DNA of 64,000 nucleotides from the NCBI GenBank assembly GCA_014239155.1, contig JAAZZQ010000085.1, positions 248,001 through 312,000 of the forward strand. Direction: 5' to 3'. The position numbers and the translations under genes were made by a program. The notes under the pieces are model-generated. The model had not been told where the DNA came from. It made no database searches and saw only the letters and a list, made by a program, of their open reading frames with translations. Position 1 is the stretch's first letter. Every line of letters begins with the position of its first letter. Shown piece by piece: positions 33,510 through 43,050 of the stretch. The stretch comes from Lachnospiraceae bacterium (GTDB taxonomy: Bacteria; Bacillota; Clostridia; Lachnospirales; Lachnospiraceae).

Positions 33510-34955
33510 TTAATATGCAAAGCGTGAAGTATCTTTTATGCCAATGTTATCTGCATAAAATACATAATTTCCCCATTCAGTAAGACTGCTTCCCTGCCAG
33601 TCATTTGCGATATCCAAAGAAAGATCAATGCCGCTATTTCCGTTCCATGACCATGCAATGTAGCCGATTCCTTTATCAGTGCAGTGTTGCATAATTGTTG
33701 TCTCATCCACATCTGCGCCATTTTGCCAGTTACCAAATTCACCGATACAGAAGCAGACGCCAGTAGAAAGCATGGAGTCAATGTTGCTTTTTACTGTTGC
33801 AGAATCTTTTCCGGCAACAGAATACATATGGATTGAAATCATAGTGTTTCCAGTTTTATCTGCGGATACAACACGTTGGCTGTTGTTGATACAAGTTGAT
33901 GTTTCCTGCCCATAGCCGGAGGTATCAATCATAATAACATTTTCAATGCCAGCATCTCTAAGGGTGCAAATAGCCGATTGGTAAGCACTTGTCCAAGTGG
34001 ATGCATTATTCCACGTCCCAAGCCACTCATTTGCAATATTTAATATTACATATTTTTTGTGTGCATTAATCAGATCCTTGATTTCAAGCCAGTAGTTTAC
34101 AGCATTGTTCAGACGACTGACATCGTCATAGCCTGTGTGGTCGTGCACTTCCAGAATACAGATTAAGCCTCTTGACTCACACCATGAAATGATATTTTCT
34201 ACTTCTGAGCGCTGTGTTTTATTCCACTGTGTTCCGTCTGCTAGTACTACACGAACACAGTTTGCGCCGCGGTCTGCGATTGCGTTGATGGAAGTTTGTG
34301 TTTCATTAGGATACCATGCATGGGCTACATTGATGCCACGCATAAGAAATTCTTTTCCATCTGCATCATAAAGTCTGCCGTCACGCACATACATGCCATT
34401 AGAGGAAGAAGTACTTTCTGGTTCTACTATAACATAATCAAGTGCTGTATGCCCCCAATCTGTTGATACACCATATTTATGCTCGCCGGGTGTAAGATAG
34501 ACAGTTTGTGTGAATGCTTCCCATTTGTTTCCGCTTGTATAGAGAGTGCCTGCGCTATTCTCATCAAGATACAAAAAGTTTTCCTTATAGGAATCTGCGT
34601 TGGTTATAATGGTAAGCTTATAATTGCCCGAAGTGGCAACATTGAAAGACACTTCGCCCCATCCAGATTCAAGGTATAGGTAGCCACTGCCAGAATATCC
34701 GGAAAAAGTGGAATTTTCAATTCGGTTTTTTCCGTTTTGTTCATAGCGATTTGCATACTCAAACTCGTAACGATTACCAGATTTTATATTCGTTTCTGAG
34801 CTTGCAGTAGTTTCAAAAGCAGTCGTCTGTTGGTTTGAAGTTACCGCAGCGTGTGCCTTTTGTCCTGAAAAAGCAAAAACTGAGGCAAAGGTCATAGACA
34901 CAAAGGCAGCAGTACTTGCTGCAAGGGATAAAATTTTCTTGTAATTTTTTCTCAT
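33510..34955 (-). CDS. Secreted GH5 (GH5_8-like) beta-mannanase with N-terminal CBM
   Basis: A 481-residue exported enzyme that should cut beta-1,4-mannan. Signal peptide: residues 1-37 (KKILSLAASTAAFVSMTFAS, then AHA). Residues about 60-180 form a beta-sandwich carbohydrate-binding module of CBM35/CBM6 style (YEFEYANRYEQNG to LDYVIVEP). The catalytic domain begins GMYVRDGRLYDADGKEFLMRG. The acid/base Glu is in LNIANEWLGTW (about residue 309) and the nucleophile in FCIGEFGNW (about 405). NVAHAWYPNETQ, EVHDHTGYDD, LNNAVNYWLEI and SIHMYSVAG match the Bacillus subfamily 8 mannanase pattern. There is no sortase or dockerin motif. Confidence 0.9.
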   Translation of the reverse strand: MRKNYKKILSLAASTAAFVSMTFASVFAFSGQKAHAAVTSNQQTTAFETTASSETNIKSGNRYEFEYANRYEQNGKNRIENSTFSGYSGSGYLYLESGWGEVSFNVATSGNYKLTIITNADSYKENFLYLDENSAGTLYTSGNKWEAFTQTVYLTPGEHKYGVSTDWGHTALDYVIVEPESTSSSNGMYVRDGRLYDADGKEFLMRGINVAHAWYPNETQTSINAIADRGANCVRVVLADGTQWNKTQRSEVENIISWCESRGLICILEVHDHTGYDDVSRLNNAVNYWLEIKDLINAHKKYVILNIANEWLGTWNNASTWTSAYQSAICTLRDAGIENVIMIDTSGYGQETSTCINNSQRVVSADKTGNTMISIHMYSVAGKDSATVKSNIDSMLSTGVCFCIGEFGNWQNGADVDETTIMQHCTDKGIGYIAWSWNGNSGIDLSLDIANDWQGSSLTEWGNYVFYADNIGIKDTSRFAY

Positions 34956-35328
34956 GTAAAACCTCCATTTGCGTGAGATCGTCTCTTAGAAGTTTTTTGT
35001 ATCTGTTTTTTTGTGGCAGATTCTGCAATAGATGTACACAAATACAAAAGACTTCAAGCGTCTATAAAATATCCATTCGGTGTAATAGGGATTGATAGAA
35101 CAGTGTTGGCGCCAAAACAACTGGTAATCTATCTGATTATTACGCCTTGAAACTAAAATACATTAAAAACTAAAGAAAAACAATGGTTAAAATATAAACT
35201 TAATTTAGCTAATTGTTGTATGAATCTACTACGTACAAAGTGATGTTTATTGATATGTAATAAATAAAATAAGTAAATATAAGTTAAAAATGACAAAAGT
35301 ATATAAGAAGTAGCAAGGAGAAGTGGAA
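34956..35328. other. AT-rich region between divergent mannanase and hydrogenase-like genes
   Basis: Holds the mannanase leader (AATGGAGGT ribosome site at its start). TTGGCGCCAA near 35106 is a short palindrome. No gene is supported here. Confidence 0.4.
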
Positions 35329-35481
35329 ATGATAGATTCTAAAAGGAAACTTTGTAGAATTAAAACTAAACGCACAAAAGAATGCGAAATAAATTACATA
35401 AAAAGCGTTATTTTAAGGCGATTTTTAAATATTAACTGTTTTGTAGGGCAATTTCATAAAAAAAGTGGTTTTTTTATATAG
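35329..35481 (+). CDS. Possible small basic protein, 50 residues
   Basis: ATG 35329 is preceded by AAGGAG with 8-base spacing. The peptide is Lys/Arg-rich (MIDSKRKLCRIKTKRTKECE) and ends FHKKSGFFI. The composition of this AT-rich region makes a chance frame possible. No family is recognised. Confidence 0.35.
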   Translation: MIDSKRKLCRIKTKRTKECEINYIKSVILRRFLNINCFVGQFHKKSGFFI

Positions 35482-35578
35482 AAAATAGGTAATATTATAT
35501 ACTCCATAAAAACTTTGTGGTAAAATATAATAAGCTTTAAAACAAACAGGATTCAATAACTGTAGGAAGCAAAACTAT

Positions 35579-35621
35579 TATTTATAGAAAGAGGCAAAGA
35601 TTTTGTAGCTTTCTATAAATA
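35579..35621 (+). other. 13-bp stem-loop in leader of the hydrogenase-like sensor
   Basis: TATTTATAGAAAG (35579-35591) pairs exactly with CTTTCTATAAATA (35609-35621) around a 17-base loop. It ends 11 bases before the GAAGGGGG ribosome site. It lacks a T-run, so it could be an operator or an mRNA structure. Confidence 0.7.
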
Positions 35622-35649
35622 GAACTTATGAGAAGGGGGCATGTTCATC

Positions 35650-37605
35650 ATGTACGAAAACCAGAAGGGACTGATTTTTACAAATGACAGGTGCATTGGT
35701 TGTAATAAATGTATTTCAGTCTGTCCGGTCATTGTTGCAAACAGGGCTGTTAAGACAGAAGAAGGACTTCAGAGAATCGAGGTAGACGGCAATAAATGTA
35801 TCGCATGTGGTGCCTGTTTTGATGCGTGTGAACACAATGCAAGAGAATTTGTGGATGATACGGAAGAATTTTTTATGGCACTTGCAAAAGGAGAACGGAT
35901 ATCTATTTTATGGGCGCCTGCATTTGCTGCCAATTATCCAAATGAATATAAAAAAATCCTTGGCGGCTTAAAAAAGATGGGAGTAAATCGTATTATCAGT
36001 GTAAGTTTTGGCGCAGATATTACAACGTGGGGATATATTAAGTATATTTCGGAACACAATTTTACAGGAGGGATTTCCCAGCCTTGCCCAGCGATTGTAA
36101 ACTATGTGGAACACTACATACCAGAGTTGATACCAAAGCTTGTTCCAGTGCAAAGCCCACTTATGTGCGCTGCAATCTATGCAAAAAAATATCTGAATAT
36201 TACAGACAAATTAGCATTTATCAGCCCTTGTATTGCCAAAAAAGATGAGATTAATGATCCCAAAAACAAGGGTTATGTAAGTTACAATGTTACATTTGAC
36301 CATCTAATCCAATACGCGAGAAAGCATCATATCAAGGCAGAACCAGCACCAAATGAGATTGAATATGGGTTAGGTTCGATTTATCCTATGCCTGGCGGGC
36401 TGAAAGAAAATGTATACTGGTTTTGTGGTGAGCAAGTATTTATTCGCCAAATTGAAGGGGAAAAACATGCCTATGAATTTTTGGAAGACTACAAAAATAG
36501 GGTGCTCGGAGGAAAGAAGCTTCCATTTATGGTTGATGCGCTAAACTGTGCAAAGGGGTGTATTTATGGCACCGGGATAGAGGAGGAAAAGACAAAGACG
36601 GACGATATTCTCTATGAGCTTCAAGTAATCAAGGAGGCGAGCAAATCCAATAGAAGGGGCAGTGCATGGGCAAGGAGAGCGACGCCAGCACAAAGGTTAA
36701 GAAACCTCAATAGGCAGTTTGCACGGCTTGACATTAAAGATTTTATGCGTGAATATACAGATAAGTCAGATGGAAATAGGATACAGGTGCCAAATCAGTC
36801 AGAACTAAATACGATTTTTGCCGATATGAATAAGAATAATACAATACAACAGCATATTAATTGTAGTGCTTGTGGCTATAATACTTGTGTTGAAATGGCG
36901 ACTGCGATTCATAATGGGTGTAATAATAAAGACAGTTGTGTTCACTACATTAAAAATGTAGCGGAGGAGGAGAAGGAGCGCATTCAGGAAATCTCCTATG
37001 AGGTCGAAGCGAAGAATGAGGAGATGGCAAAGAAGAATGCGACAATTGAAGAGATGGTTGCAGAGGCCTACGGTGAATTTAACACATTGAATATTTCCAT
37101 TGATGAGATGATTGATGGTAATAATAACAATGCTGATGAAAGTACTAATATCAGTATGGCAATGTTAGAGGTCGTGAATTTCTGCGAGGATATGAGAAAA
37201 TCGTTTGGGGAGATTCATGAACTTTTGGAGCAGCTTGGAGGGAACAATGAGAATATTACAAAGGTAGCTGCCAAGACAAATCTTCTTTCTCTCAACGCTT
37301 CGATTGAAGCGGCAAGAGCTGGTGAAGTTGGAAAAGGATTTGCAGTAGTCGCGCAGGAGATTAAGACATTGAGTGATGTCAGCAGAAGTGCTGCGGACGA
37401 TAGCAGTAAGAATAAAGATCACATTGTGACAGCAATGACAAGGTTAATGGAGAGTTCAGAAAATCTAATGAAGATTGTAGATAATGTAAATGAACGGATA
37501 ACGAACCTAGCAGCAAGCACAGAGGAAATTGCCGCGTCTGCTACAATGATTGGGCAGGTGGCATCTGAGTTACATATGAAATTTGACCGAATTAAGGCAC
37601 TGTAA
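35650..37605 (+). CDS. [FeFe]-hydrogenase-like sensor fused to a methyl-accepting signalling domain
   Basis: A 651-residue cytosolic protein with four parts. Residues 10-65: a two-[4Fe-4S] ferredoxin ([26 protein letters not shown]). Residues 75-340: an [FeFe]-hydrogenase domain whose H-cluster motifs are altered: [12 protein letters not shown] (L1, usually TSCCP), [10 protein letters not shown] (L2) and [14 protein letters not shown] (L3). Residues 385-430: a Cys cluster [10 protein letters not shown] then CVHYIKN. The rest is a coiled-coil MCP signalling domain with [30 protein letters not shown]. This resembles putative sensory (group C/D) hydrogenases. Start ATG 35650 fits the GGGGG site; ATG 35641 is too close. 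Confidence 0.9.
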   Translation: MYENQKGLIFTNDRCIGCNKCISVCPVIVANRAVKTEEGLQRIEVDGNKCIACGACFDACEHNAREFVDDTEEFFMALAKGERISILWAPAFAANYPNEYKKILGGLKKMGVNRIISVSFGADITTWGYIKYISEHNFTGGISQPCPAIVNYVEHYIPELIPKLVPVQSPLMCAAIYAKKYLNITDKLAFISPCIAKKDEINDPKNKGYVSYNVTFDHLIQYARKHHIKAEPAPNEIEYGLGSIYPMPGGLKENVYWFCGEQVFIRQIEGEKHAYEFLEDYKNRVLGGKKLPFMVDALNCAKGCIYGTGIEEEKTKTDDILYELQVIKEASKSNRRGSAWARRATPAQRLRNLNRQFARLDIKDFMREYTDKSDGNRIQVPNQSELNTIFADMNKNNTIQQHINCSACGYNTCVEMATAIHNGCNNKDSCVHYIKNVAEEEKERIQEISYEVEAKNEEMAKKNATIEEMVAEAYGEFNTLNISIDEMIDGNNNNADESTNISMAMLEVVNFCEDMRKSFGEIHELLEQLGGNNENITKVAAKTNLLSLNASIEAARAGEVGKGFAVVAQEIKTLSDVSRSAADDSSKNKDHIVTAMTRLMESSENLMKIVDNVNERITNLAASTEEIAASATMIGQVASELHMKFDRIKAL

Positions 37606-37606
37606 A

Positions 37607-37741
37607 TTGTTACTATTCACGGTATGGAAATCGCGAATAGTAATGATTTGGAGCGGTATTTGAAGTTTTGCTTCGCAAAAATTGCCCCTCATTTCTCAAT
37701 CATGTTCTCACAGAATGCACAGTTTATGCGCATTCCTGACT
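37607..37741 (-). repeat. Dispersed repeat family 2, copy C (reverse orientation)
   Basis: Read on the minus strand: GGAATGCGCATAAACTG, GCATTCTGTGAGAACATGAT, GGGGCAATTTTTGCGAAGCA, AAACTTCAAATACCG, then the terminal hairpin TTACTATTC / GTGAATAGTAA. It starts two bases after the hydrogenase-like stop, so the hairpin may also terminate that transcript. Confidence 0.82.
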
Positions 37742-37851
37742 CATGAAAAATAACCTGTAAATCTTTCAGTTTGATGGTTGAAGTTCCTAGGAATAAAGCG
37801 TATAATCAAAATGATATATTAAATTAAATCAAGGAAAGTGAGACAAAAATT

Positions 37852-39228
37852 ATGAGCAGTAAAATACCATACAAAATATATCTAGAAGAGAGTGAGATGC
37901 CAAAACAGTGGTATAATGTCAGGGCAGATATGAAAAATAAGCCGGCACCAATACTAAATCCCGCGACAATGAAGCCGGTCACTGTAGAAGAGTTGGCACC
38001 TATTTTTTGTGAGGAACTGGCAAAACAAGAGTTGGATGATACCACGCCATATTTTGATATACCGCAGGAAATTAGAGATTTTTATAGAATGTACCGTCCG
38101 TCGCCACTCACGCGTGCATACTGCCTTGAGAAGAAATTGGATACCCCAGCACATATTTATTATAAGTTTGAGGGAAATAATACATCGGGAAGTCATAAAC
38201 TTAACTCGGCAATTGCACAGGCTTACTATGCAAAACAGCAAGGGTTAAAGGGTGTTACCACAGAGACTGGAGCAGGTCAGTGGGGAACAGCGTTATCGAT
38301 GGCATGTTCTTACTTTGAGTTGGATTGTCAGGTGTATATGGTGAAGGTGTCCTATGAACAAAAACCTTTTCGACGCGAGGTTATGCGGACTTATGGGGCA
38401 AAAGTGACACCGTCGCCGTCTATGCTCACAAATATTGGCAGAAAAATTAACGAAGAATTTCCGGGAACGACGGGAAGCCTTGGCTGTGCAATTTCAGAGG
38501 CGGTTGAGGCTGCCACGACACAAGATGGCTATCGCTACGTGTTGGGTTCCGTGTTGTCTCAGGTATTGTTGCATCAGACAATTATTGGTCTTGAGACAAA
38601 ATCTGCGCTCAATAAATATGGTATCAAGGCAGATATGATTATAGGCTGTGCGGGTGGTGGTTCTAACTTAGGCGGATTGATTTCTCCATTTGCGGGAGAG
38701 ATGTTGCGCGGAGAAGCAAAGTATGACATTATTGCAGTGGAACCTGCTTCTTGCCCTAGTCTTACCAGAGGTGTTTATGCATATGATTATTGTGATACAG
38801 GAAAAATTTGCCCACTGGCAAAGATGTACACATTGGGAAGCGGATTTATTCCATCTGCAAACCATGCAGGAGGATTGCGTTATCACGGTATGAGTTCGAT
38901 TGTATCACAACTATATGAGGACGGTATTATTTCTGCGCGCAGTGTAGAGCAGACAGAGGTGTTTAAGGCTGCACAAACTTTTGCAAAAGTGGAGGGAATT
39001 CTGCCAGCACCTGAGAGCAGCCATGCAATCAAAGTGGCGATTGATGAGGCTTTGAAGTGTAAAGAGACAGGAGAAGCGAAAAATATTGTGTTCGGTCTTA
39101 CTGGAACAGGATATTTTGATATGGTTGCATACCAGAAATTCAACGACGGTGAAATGTCAGATTATATTCCTACGGATGAGGAACTCGCAAAGAGCATTGC
39201 ATCTTTGCCGAAAGTTGAGGAGAGATAA
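37852..39228 (+). CDS. TrpB2-type tryptophan synthase beta-like PLP enzyme
   Basis: A 458-residue PLP enzyme of the TrpB2 subgroup, which lacks the TrpA contact loops and has an N-terminal extension (here about 70 residues up to YRPSPLTRAYCLEKKL). The PLP lysine is in TSGSHKLNSA (Lys116). The phosphate loop is GCAGGGSNLGG, with TGAGQWGTALSMA between. TrpB2 enzymes can condense indole and serine; their cellular role is often unsettled when no trpA is adjacent, as here. The ribosome site is weak (AAGGAAAG). Confidence 0.92.
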   Translation: MSSKIPYKIYLEESEMPKQWYNVRADMKNKPAPILNPATMKPVTVEELAPIFCEELAKQELDDTTPYFDIPQEIRDFYRMYRPSPLTRAYCLEKKLDTPAHIYYKFEGNNTSGSHKLNSAIAQAYYAKQQGLKGVTTETGAGQWGTALSMACSYFELDCQVYMVKVSYEQKPFRREVMRTYGAKVTPSPSMLTNIGRKINEEFPGTTGSLGCAISEAVEAATTQDGYRYVLGSVLSQVLLHQTIIGLETKSALNKYGIKADMIIGCAGGGSNLGGLISPFAGEMLRGEAKYDIIAVEPASCPSLTRGVYAYDYCDTGKICPLAKMYTLGSGFIPSANHAGGLRYHGMSSIVSQLYEDGIISARSVEQTEVFKAAQTFAKVEGILPAPESSHAIKVAIDEALKCKETGEAKNIVFGLTGTGYFDMVAYQKFNDGEMSDYIPTDEELAKSIASLPKVEER

Positions 39229-39235
39229 GAAAGCA

Positions 39236-39272
39236 GAAAAAGGGCTGGAAGAAAGACCAGTCCTTTTCTTCA
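39236..39272 (+). terminator. Terminator after trpB-like gene
   Basis: AAAAAGGGCTGG / CCAGTCCTTTTC stem (one wobble) with a short loop, followed by TTC and A-rich sequence. Confidence 0.8.
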
Positions 39273-39287
39273 AAAAAATATAAAAAA

Positions 39288-39360
39288 TGGGGCCTACAGG
39301 GCTCGAACCTGTGACCCTCTGCTTGTAAGGCAGATGCTCTCCCAGCTGAGCTAAGACCCC
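39288..39360 (-). tRNA. tRNA-Val (anticodon UAC)
   Basis: Minus strand: acceptor GGGGTCT / GGCCCC with discriminator A, D-arm TAGCTCAGCTGGGAGAGCA, anticodon stem TCTGC-GCAGA around CTTACAA (anticodon TAC), T-arm CAGGTTCGAGCCCTG. Class I length, CCA not encoded. Confidence 0.94.
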
Positions 39361-39526
39361 AATTTACACAGTTACTTCAACTGACTCGTTTATTATATTC
39401 GTTTTAAATTTAAATGTCAATACTTTTATATAAAAATTTATATTAGGAATAGGTCTTTTTTAATCAAAAGATATATGATAAAATTAGATAGATATTTAGC
39501 GAAGGATTAGGAAAGGGAATTATGGA

Positions 39527-39991
39527 ATGAAAGTGATTGTGCATGACCTACAAGAAAAGTCATGGCAGGTACTCGGAATGCAGTTTCATGAGAAGGATAT
39601 TGTCATTGGGGAAAGCATGGAGACAGCTGAGAAGGATATAGAAAAATTGATTGGAAGTTGTCGTCAATTGGTGCTGATTAGTCGTTGTGTATATGGTGGA
39701 TTCAGTCCTTTTATTCAGGGGGTGCTCAATAAATGCAGAAGGCATTTTGGACCGTTTCTTGAGATGCGGCATGGTCAGACACACTATCAAGTACACAATG
39801 GAAATAAAAATGAATTTGGTATGGTTTGTTGCTTTTATGGAGACCAGATTACGGCGAAAGAGGAGCAGTCAGCAAGGATACAGTCTGTGTCTGATGGGAT
39901 TTCTCTTCAGGCAAGGGGAGTAAAGATTGTCTTTTATAATACTGTTGATGAGTTAAAAAACTGTAAGGAGCTGAGCAGTTTTTTTGCATAG
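39527..39991 (+). CDS. Flavodoxin / FMN-reductase-like protein (first of pair)
   Basis: A 154-residue protein with the NADPH-dependent FMN reductase pattern in the second strand: CRQLVLISRCVYGGFSPFIQGVLNKCRRHFGPF matches the common D-(I/V)V-aSPvYwG-sspqlKafiDR segment. The phosphate loop at the N-terminus (usually GSPR) is not obvious, so flavin binding is uncertain. ATG 39527 is 8 bases after GAAAGGG. The next gene begins 18 bases after it and is similar; they are probably a heteromer or consecutive duplicates. Confidence 0.7.
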   Translation: MKVIVHDLQEKSWQVLGMQFHEKDIVIGESMETAEKDIEKLIGSCRQLVLISRCVYGGFSPFIQGVLNKCRRHFGPFLEMRHGQTHYQVHNGNKNEFGMVCCFYGDQITAKEEQSARIQSVSDGISLQARGVKIVFYNTVDELKNCKELSSFFA

Positions 39992-40009
39992 TTGAAGGAG
40001 GTGGGCAGC

Positions 40010-40630
40010 GTGGTTCTGTTTCTGGATGGAGGGTGTGTATTGGCAAGAAATCAGGACTTCAGTGTGAGCAGTATGCGAAGTTATTTGCAACAAGAAGAGC
40101 TGATCACAGCTAAGATTACAGAGAACATGGACTGGAATAAAGTGTGTAGGTATCTGGAAGAGGCACAAGCGATAGTGTTGGCAGCAGATGTTTATCTGGA
40201 TAGTGTATCTTCAGAGGTTTTGAGATTTTTGGAGAAGGTTGAGCAGGCGGTGATTGACGGAGAGAGTATTGGAGCGACTTTCTATGCAGTTCTCTATACA
40301 GAACTGTATGAGGGAGAACAGACTTGCATCGCGATGGAAATCTTAAAAAACTTTTGTTTACGTGCAAATATTACATGGGGTAGAGGGTTGGGGATCGGGG
40401 GAAATAATCTGGAGACTGATTCTGATAAAAGCAGTTTGTGGAAACGGATGAGAAAACAAATGGTCGATTTTCGATTGGGTTTTTTACAAGAGCAAGCATT
40501 GTTTGTCCGAGAACGAATACAGGGAACTGATGTTTATATTCATCCTAAGGAGGTGTCAAGAAAAGCGTACATTCGGAAAATAAACCGTCGCGCAAAAAAA
40601 ATTAATCGCGTAAAAATCGCGCAAAATTAA
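40010..40630 (+). CDS. Flavodoxin-family-like protein (second of pair)
   Basis: A 206-residue protein. The segment EEAQAIVLAADVYLDSVSSEVLRFLEKVEQ again matches the second flavodoxin/FMN-reductase strand-helix, and ATFYAVLYTELYEGEQTCIAMEILKNFC the third. The C-terminus is very basic (KAYIRKINRRAKKINRVKIAQ). GTG 40010 is chosen for the AAGGAGGTG site 7 bases before it; the TTG at 39992 precedes the site. No reaction can be assigned. Confidence 0.65.
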   Translation: MVLFLDGGCVLARNQDFSVSSMRSYLQQEELITAKITENMDWNKVCRYLEEAQAIVLAADVYLDSVSSEVLRFLEKVEQAVIDGESIGATFYAVLYTELYEGEQTCIAMEILKNFCLRANITWGRGLGIGGNNLETDSDKSSLWKRMRKQMVDFRLGFLQEQALFVRERIQGTDVYIHPKEVSRKAYIRKINRRAKKINRVKIAQN

Positions 40631-40766
40631 AAAAATCGAGGAAATTATCATAAAAATATCAGCTCTTTCAACAAGAAAGAACAGCCATTTTTACGGGATT
40701 TTAACGGAATATGTGGAATTTTGACAGATGCTGTATTTTAAACGCAAAAAGTGCGAAAAGTAACTG

Positions 40767-40796
40767 TTGCAAGATAAATTGACATTCTTATATAAT
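40767..40796 (+). promoter_or_regulatory. Possible promoter of the truncated spo0A
   Basis: TTGCAA (40767-40772), an 18-base spacer and TATAAT (40791-40796). No other gene lies between this and the ORF at 40940. Confidence 0.5.
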
Positions 40797-40939
40797 GGAC
40801 ATTGCCAAATCCTGCTAGAATTTGTAAGTATACGTAAATTGGGAGTGATGTTTATAAATTCTTTAAGCCATGATTATGATTGGGAGACGTGATTTGGGTG
40901 GCATTTGGCAGTCAAATGATTGGAATGGAGGAGAAGTTA

Positions 40940-41485
40940 ATGGAACAGTTGAACGTAATGACACAGCAGGATAACGAGAAAATATTCAGAATTCTCAGCG
41001 ATTTATTAACGAAAGACAAGGAATTCCAAATAATGATCACAGTTCCGGCAGGTTCAAAGCTTACAGACAGTGACAATAGTTTGGTACAGAAGAAGACAGA
41101 TAGCAGATCCGAATTAAGCTTAGGGGAAAATGCGCATGATCTTGAGAAAGATGTTACAGATATGATACACGAAATCGGTGTACCTGCGCATATTAAGGGG
41201 TACCAGTATCTTCGTGAGGCGATTATGATGTCGGTGGAGGATATTGAGATGTTAAACTCTATCACTAAGATTCTTTACCCATCAATTGCAAAGAAATACC
41301 AGACAACACCAAGCCGTGTCGAGCGTGCGATCAGACACGCGATTGAGGTGGCATGGAGTAGAGGAAAAATGGAGACGCTCGACTCTCTGTTTGGATATAC
41401 GATCAATATCGGTAAGGGCAAACCGACGAACTCTGAGTTTATCGCCCTGATTGCAGATAAGATCAGACTTCATTACAGAGCATAG
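40940..41485 (+). CDS. spo0A: Spo0A-like regulator lacking most of its receiver domain
   Basis: A 181-residue protein; intact Spo0A has about 260. The last 120 residues are an intact Spo0A C-terminal DNA-binding domain: [40 protein letters not shown] then [13 protein letters not shown], and [20 protein letters not shown]. The first 37 residues ([20 protein letters not shown] onward) align with the start of the receiver, but the acidic pair is changed to QQD. The rest of the receiver, including the phospho-acceptor Asp and the Thr and Lys, is gone. ATG 40940 follows GGAGGAG. The usual neighbour spoIVB is absent; glgA follows. It may bind 0A boxes without phosphorylation. Confidence 0.9.
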   Translation: MEQLNVMTQQDNEKIFRILSDLLTKDKEFQIMITVPAGSKLTDSDNSLVQKKTDSRSELSLGENAHDLEKDVTDMIHEIGVPAHIKGYQYLREAIMMSVEDIEMLNSITKILYPSIAKKYQTTPSRVERAIRHAIEVAWSRGKMETLDSLFGYTINIGKGKPTNSEFIALIADKIRLHYRA

Positions 41486-41597
41486 GTACAGAGCAATAAT
41501 GGGACAAATTCCTTTACATTCCTGCTGCGGTTGGTGTATAATAATTATATAAATAATTCGCGAACTCTGGGATTCGTGTAGAAAGGGATTTGATAGT

Positions 41598-43046
41598 ATG
41601 AAAAACATTTTATTTGTGGCTTCAGAAGGTGTACCATTTATTAAAACGGGGGGTCTTGCAGATGTTGTAGGTTCCCTTCCCAAATATTATGATAAGCGGT
41701 ATTTTGACTCGAGGGTGATACTGCCAAAATATATGTGTATGTCAGACAACATGAAATCACTGATGCAGTACAGAACACATTTTTATATGGATTTTATGGG
41801 ACAGAGCGAGTACGTTGGAGTACTTGAGGCACAGTATGATGGTATCACATATTACTTTATTGACAATGAGAAAATGTTCGGCGGATTTAAGCCATACAGT
41901 GATGACCATGTGGGTGAGATTACAAAGTTTGTATTTTTCTCAAAAGCAGCGTTATCGATTTTGCCAGTCGTTGGATTCCGGCCCGATATTGTACATTGTC
42001 ATGACTGGCAGGCAGCGATTATTCCAGTTTATTTAAAGGAACGGTTTGCGCAGGGTGAATTTTATAGAGGTATGAAGTCAATTATGACAATTCATAATCT
42101 TAAGTTTCAGGGAATCTATGACATCAAGACAATTCAAAATATTACAGGGCTTGATGGTTCGTATTTTGCACCCGACAAACTAGGATACTTTAAAGACGGA
42201 AATCTATTAAAGGGTGGGTTGACCTACGCAGATGCGATTACAACAGTGAGTGCGACCTATGCGGAGGAGATTAAGACAGATTTCTACGGAGAGAAGCTCA
42301 ACGGGCTTCTGACTGCGAGAACACATGATTTGAGAGGAATTGTAAATGGTATTGATTACAATGAATACAATCCAGATACAGACCAATTTATCGTACATCA
42401 CTACAATGCTTCCAATTTCAGGAAGGAAAAGGTTAAGAATAAGCGGGATTTGCAGAAACAGATTGGTCTTGAAGAGAATGACAAAAAGATGATGATTGGC
42501 ATTGTATCAAGACTTACAGATCAGAAGGGTATGGATCTTGTTGCATATATTATGGATGAGCTTTGCAGTAAAGATGACATCCAGTTGGTGGTGCTCGGCA
42601 CAGGAGAAGAGCGCTATGAAAATATGTTCCGTCATTTTGACTGGAAATATCACGGCAAGGTTTCCGCACATATCTATTATTCTGAGGAGCTTTCACATAG
42701 AATTTATGCCGCTTGTGATGCGTTTTTAATGCCATCTCTATTTGAGCCTTGTGGACTCAGCCAGTTGATGTCACTGCGTTATGGTACAGTTCCTATTGTG
42801 CGTGAGACAGGTGGACTGAAAGATACTGTGGAACCATATAATGAGTATGAAAATAAAGGTACAGGATTCAGCTTTGTAAATTATAATGCGCATGAGATGC
42901 TCAATACAATTCGCTACGCAGAACAAGTATATTATGACAGAAAGCGTGAGTGGAACAAGATTGTAGACAGAGGAATGGCAGTGGATTATTCTTGGGGTAT
43001 GTCTGCGATGAAATATCAAGAAATGTATGACTGGATGATAGGTTAG
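41598..43046 (+). CDS. glgA: Glycogen synthase
   Basis: GlgA transfers glucose from ADP-glucose to growing alpha-1,4-glucan (GT5). The 482-residue protein starts NILFVASEGVPFIKTGGLAD with the KTGGLADV motif binding ADP-glucose. It carries HCHDWQAAIIPVYLK, TIHNLKFQG, GIVSRLTDQKGMDLV and the C-terminal EPCGLSQLMSLRYGTVPIVRETGGL (E-x7-E nucleotide-sugar motif). Full length. The ribosome site AAAGGG lies 10 bases upstream. It is followed four bases later by rqcH, a likely read-through pair. Confidence 0.96.
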   Translation: MKNILFVASEGVPFIKTGGLADVVGSLPKYYDKRYFDSRVILPKYMCMSDNMKSLMQYRTHFYMDFMGQSEYVGVLEAQYDGITYYFIDNEKMFGGFKPYSDDHVGEITKFVFFSKAALSILPVVGFRPDIVHCHDWQAAIIPVYLKERFAQGEFYRGMKSIMTIHNLKFQGIYDIKTIQNITGLDGSYFAPDKLGYFKDGNLLKGGLTYADAITTVSATYAEEIKTDFYGEKLNGLLTARTHDLRGIVNGIDYNEYNPDTDQFIVHHYNASNFRKEKVKNKRDLQKQIGLEENDKKMMIGIVSRLTDQKGMDLVAYIMDELCSKDDIQLVVLGTGEERYENMFRHFDWKYHGKVSAHIYYSEELSHRIYAACDAFLMPSLFEPCGLSQLMSLRYGTVPIVRETGGLKDTVEPYNEYENKGTGFSFVNYNAHEMLNTIRYAEQVYYDRKREWNKIVDRGMAVDYSWGMSAMKYQEMYDWMIG

Positions 43047-43050
43047 TACA

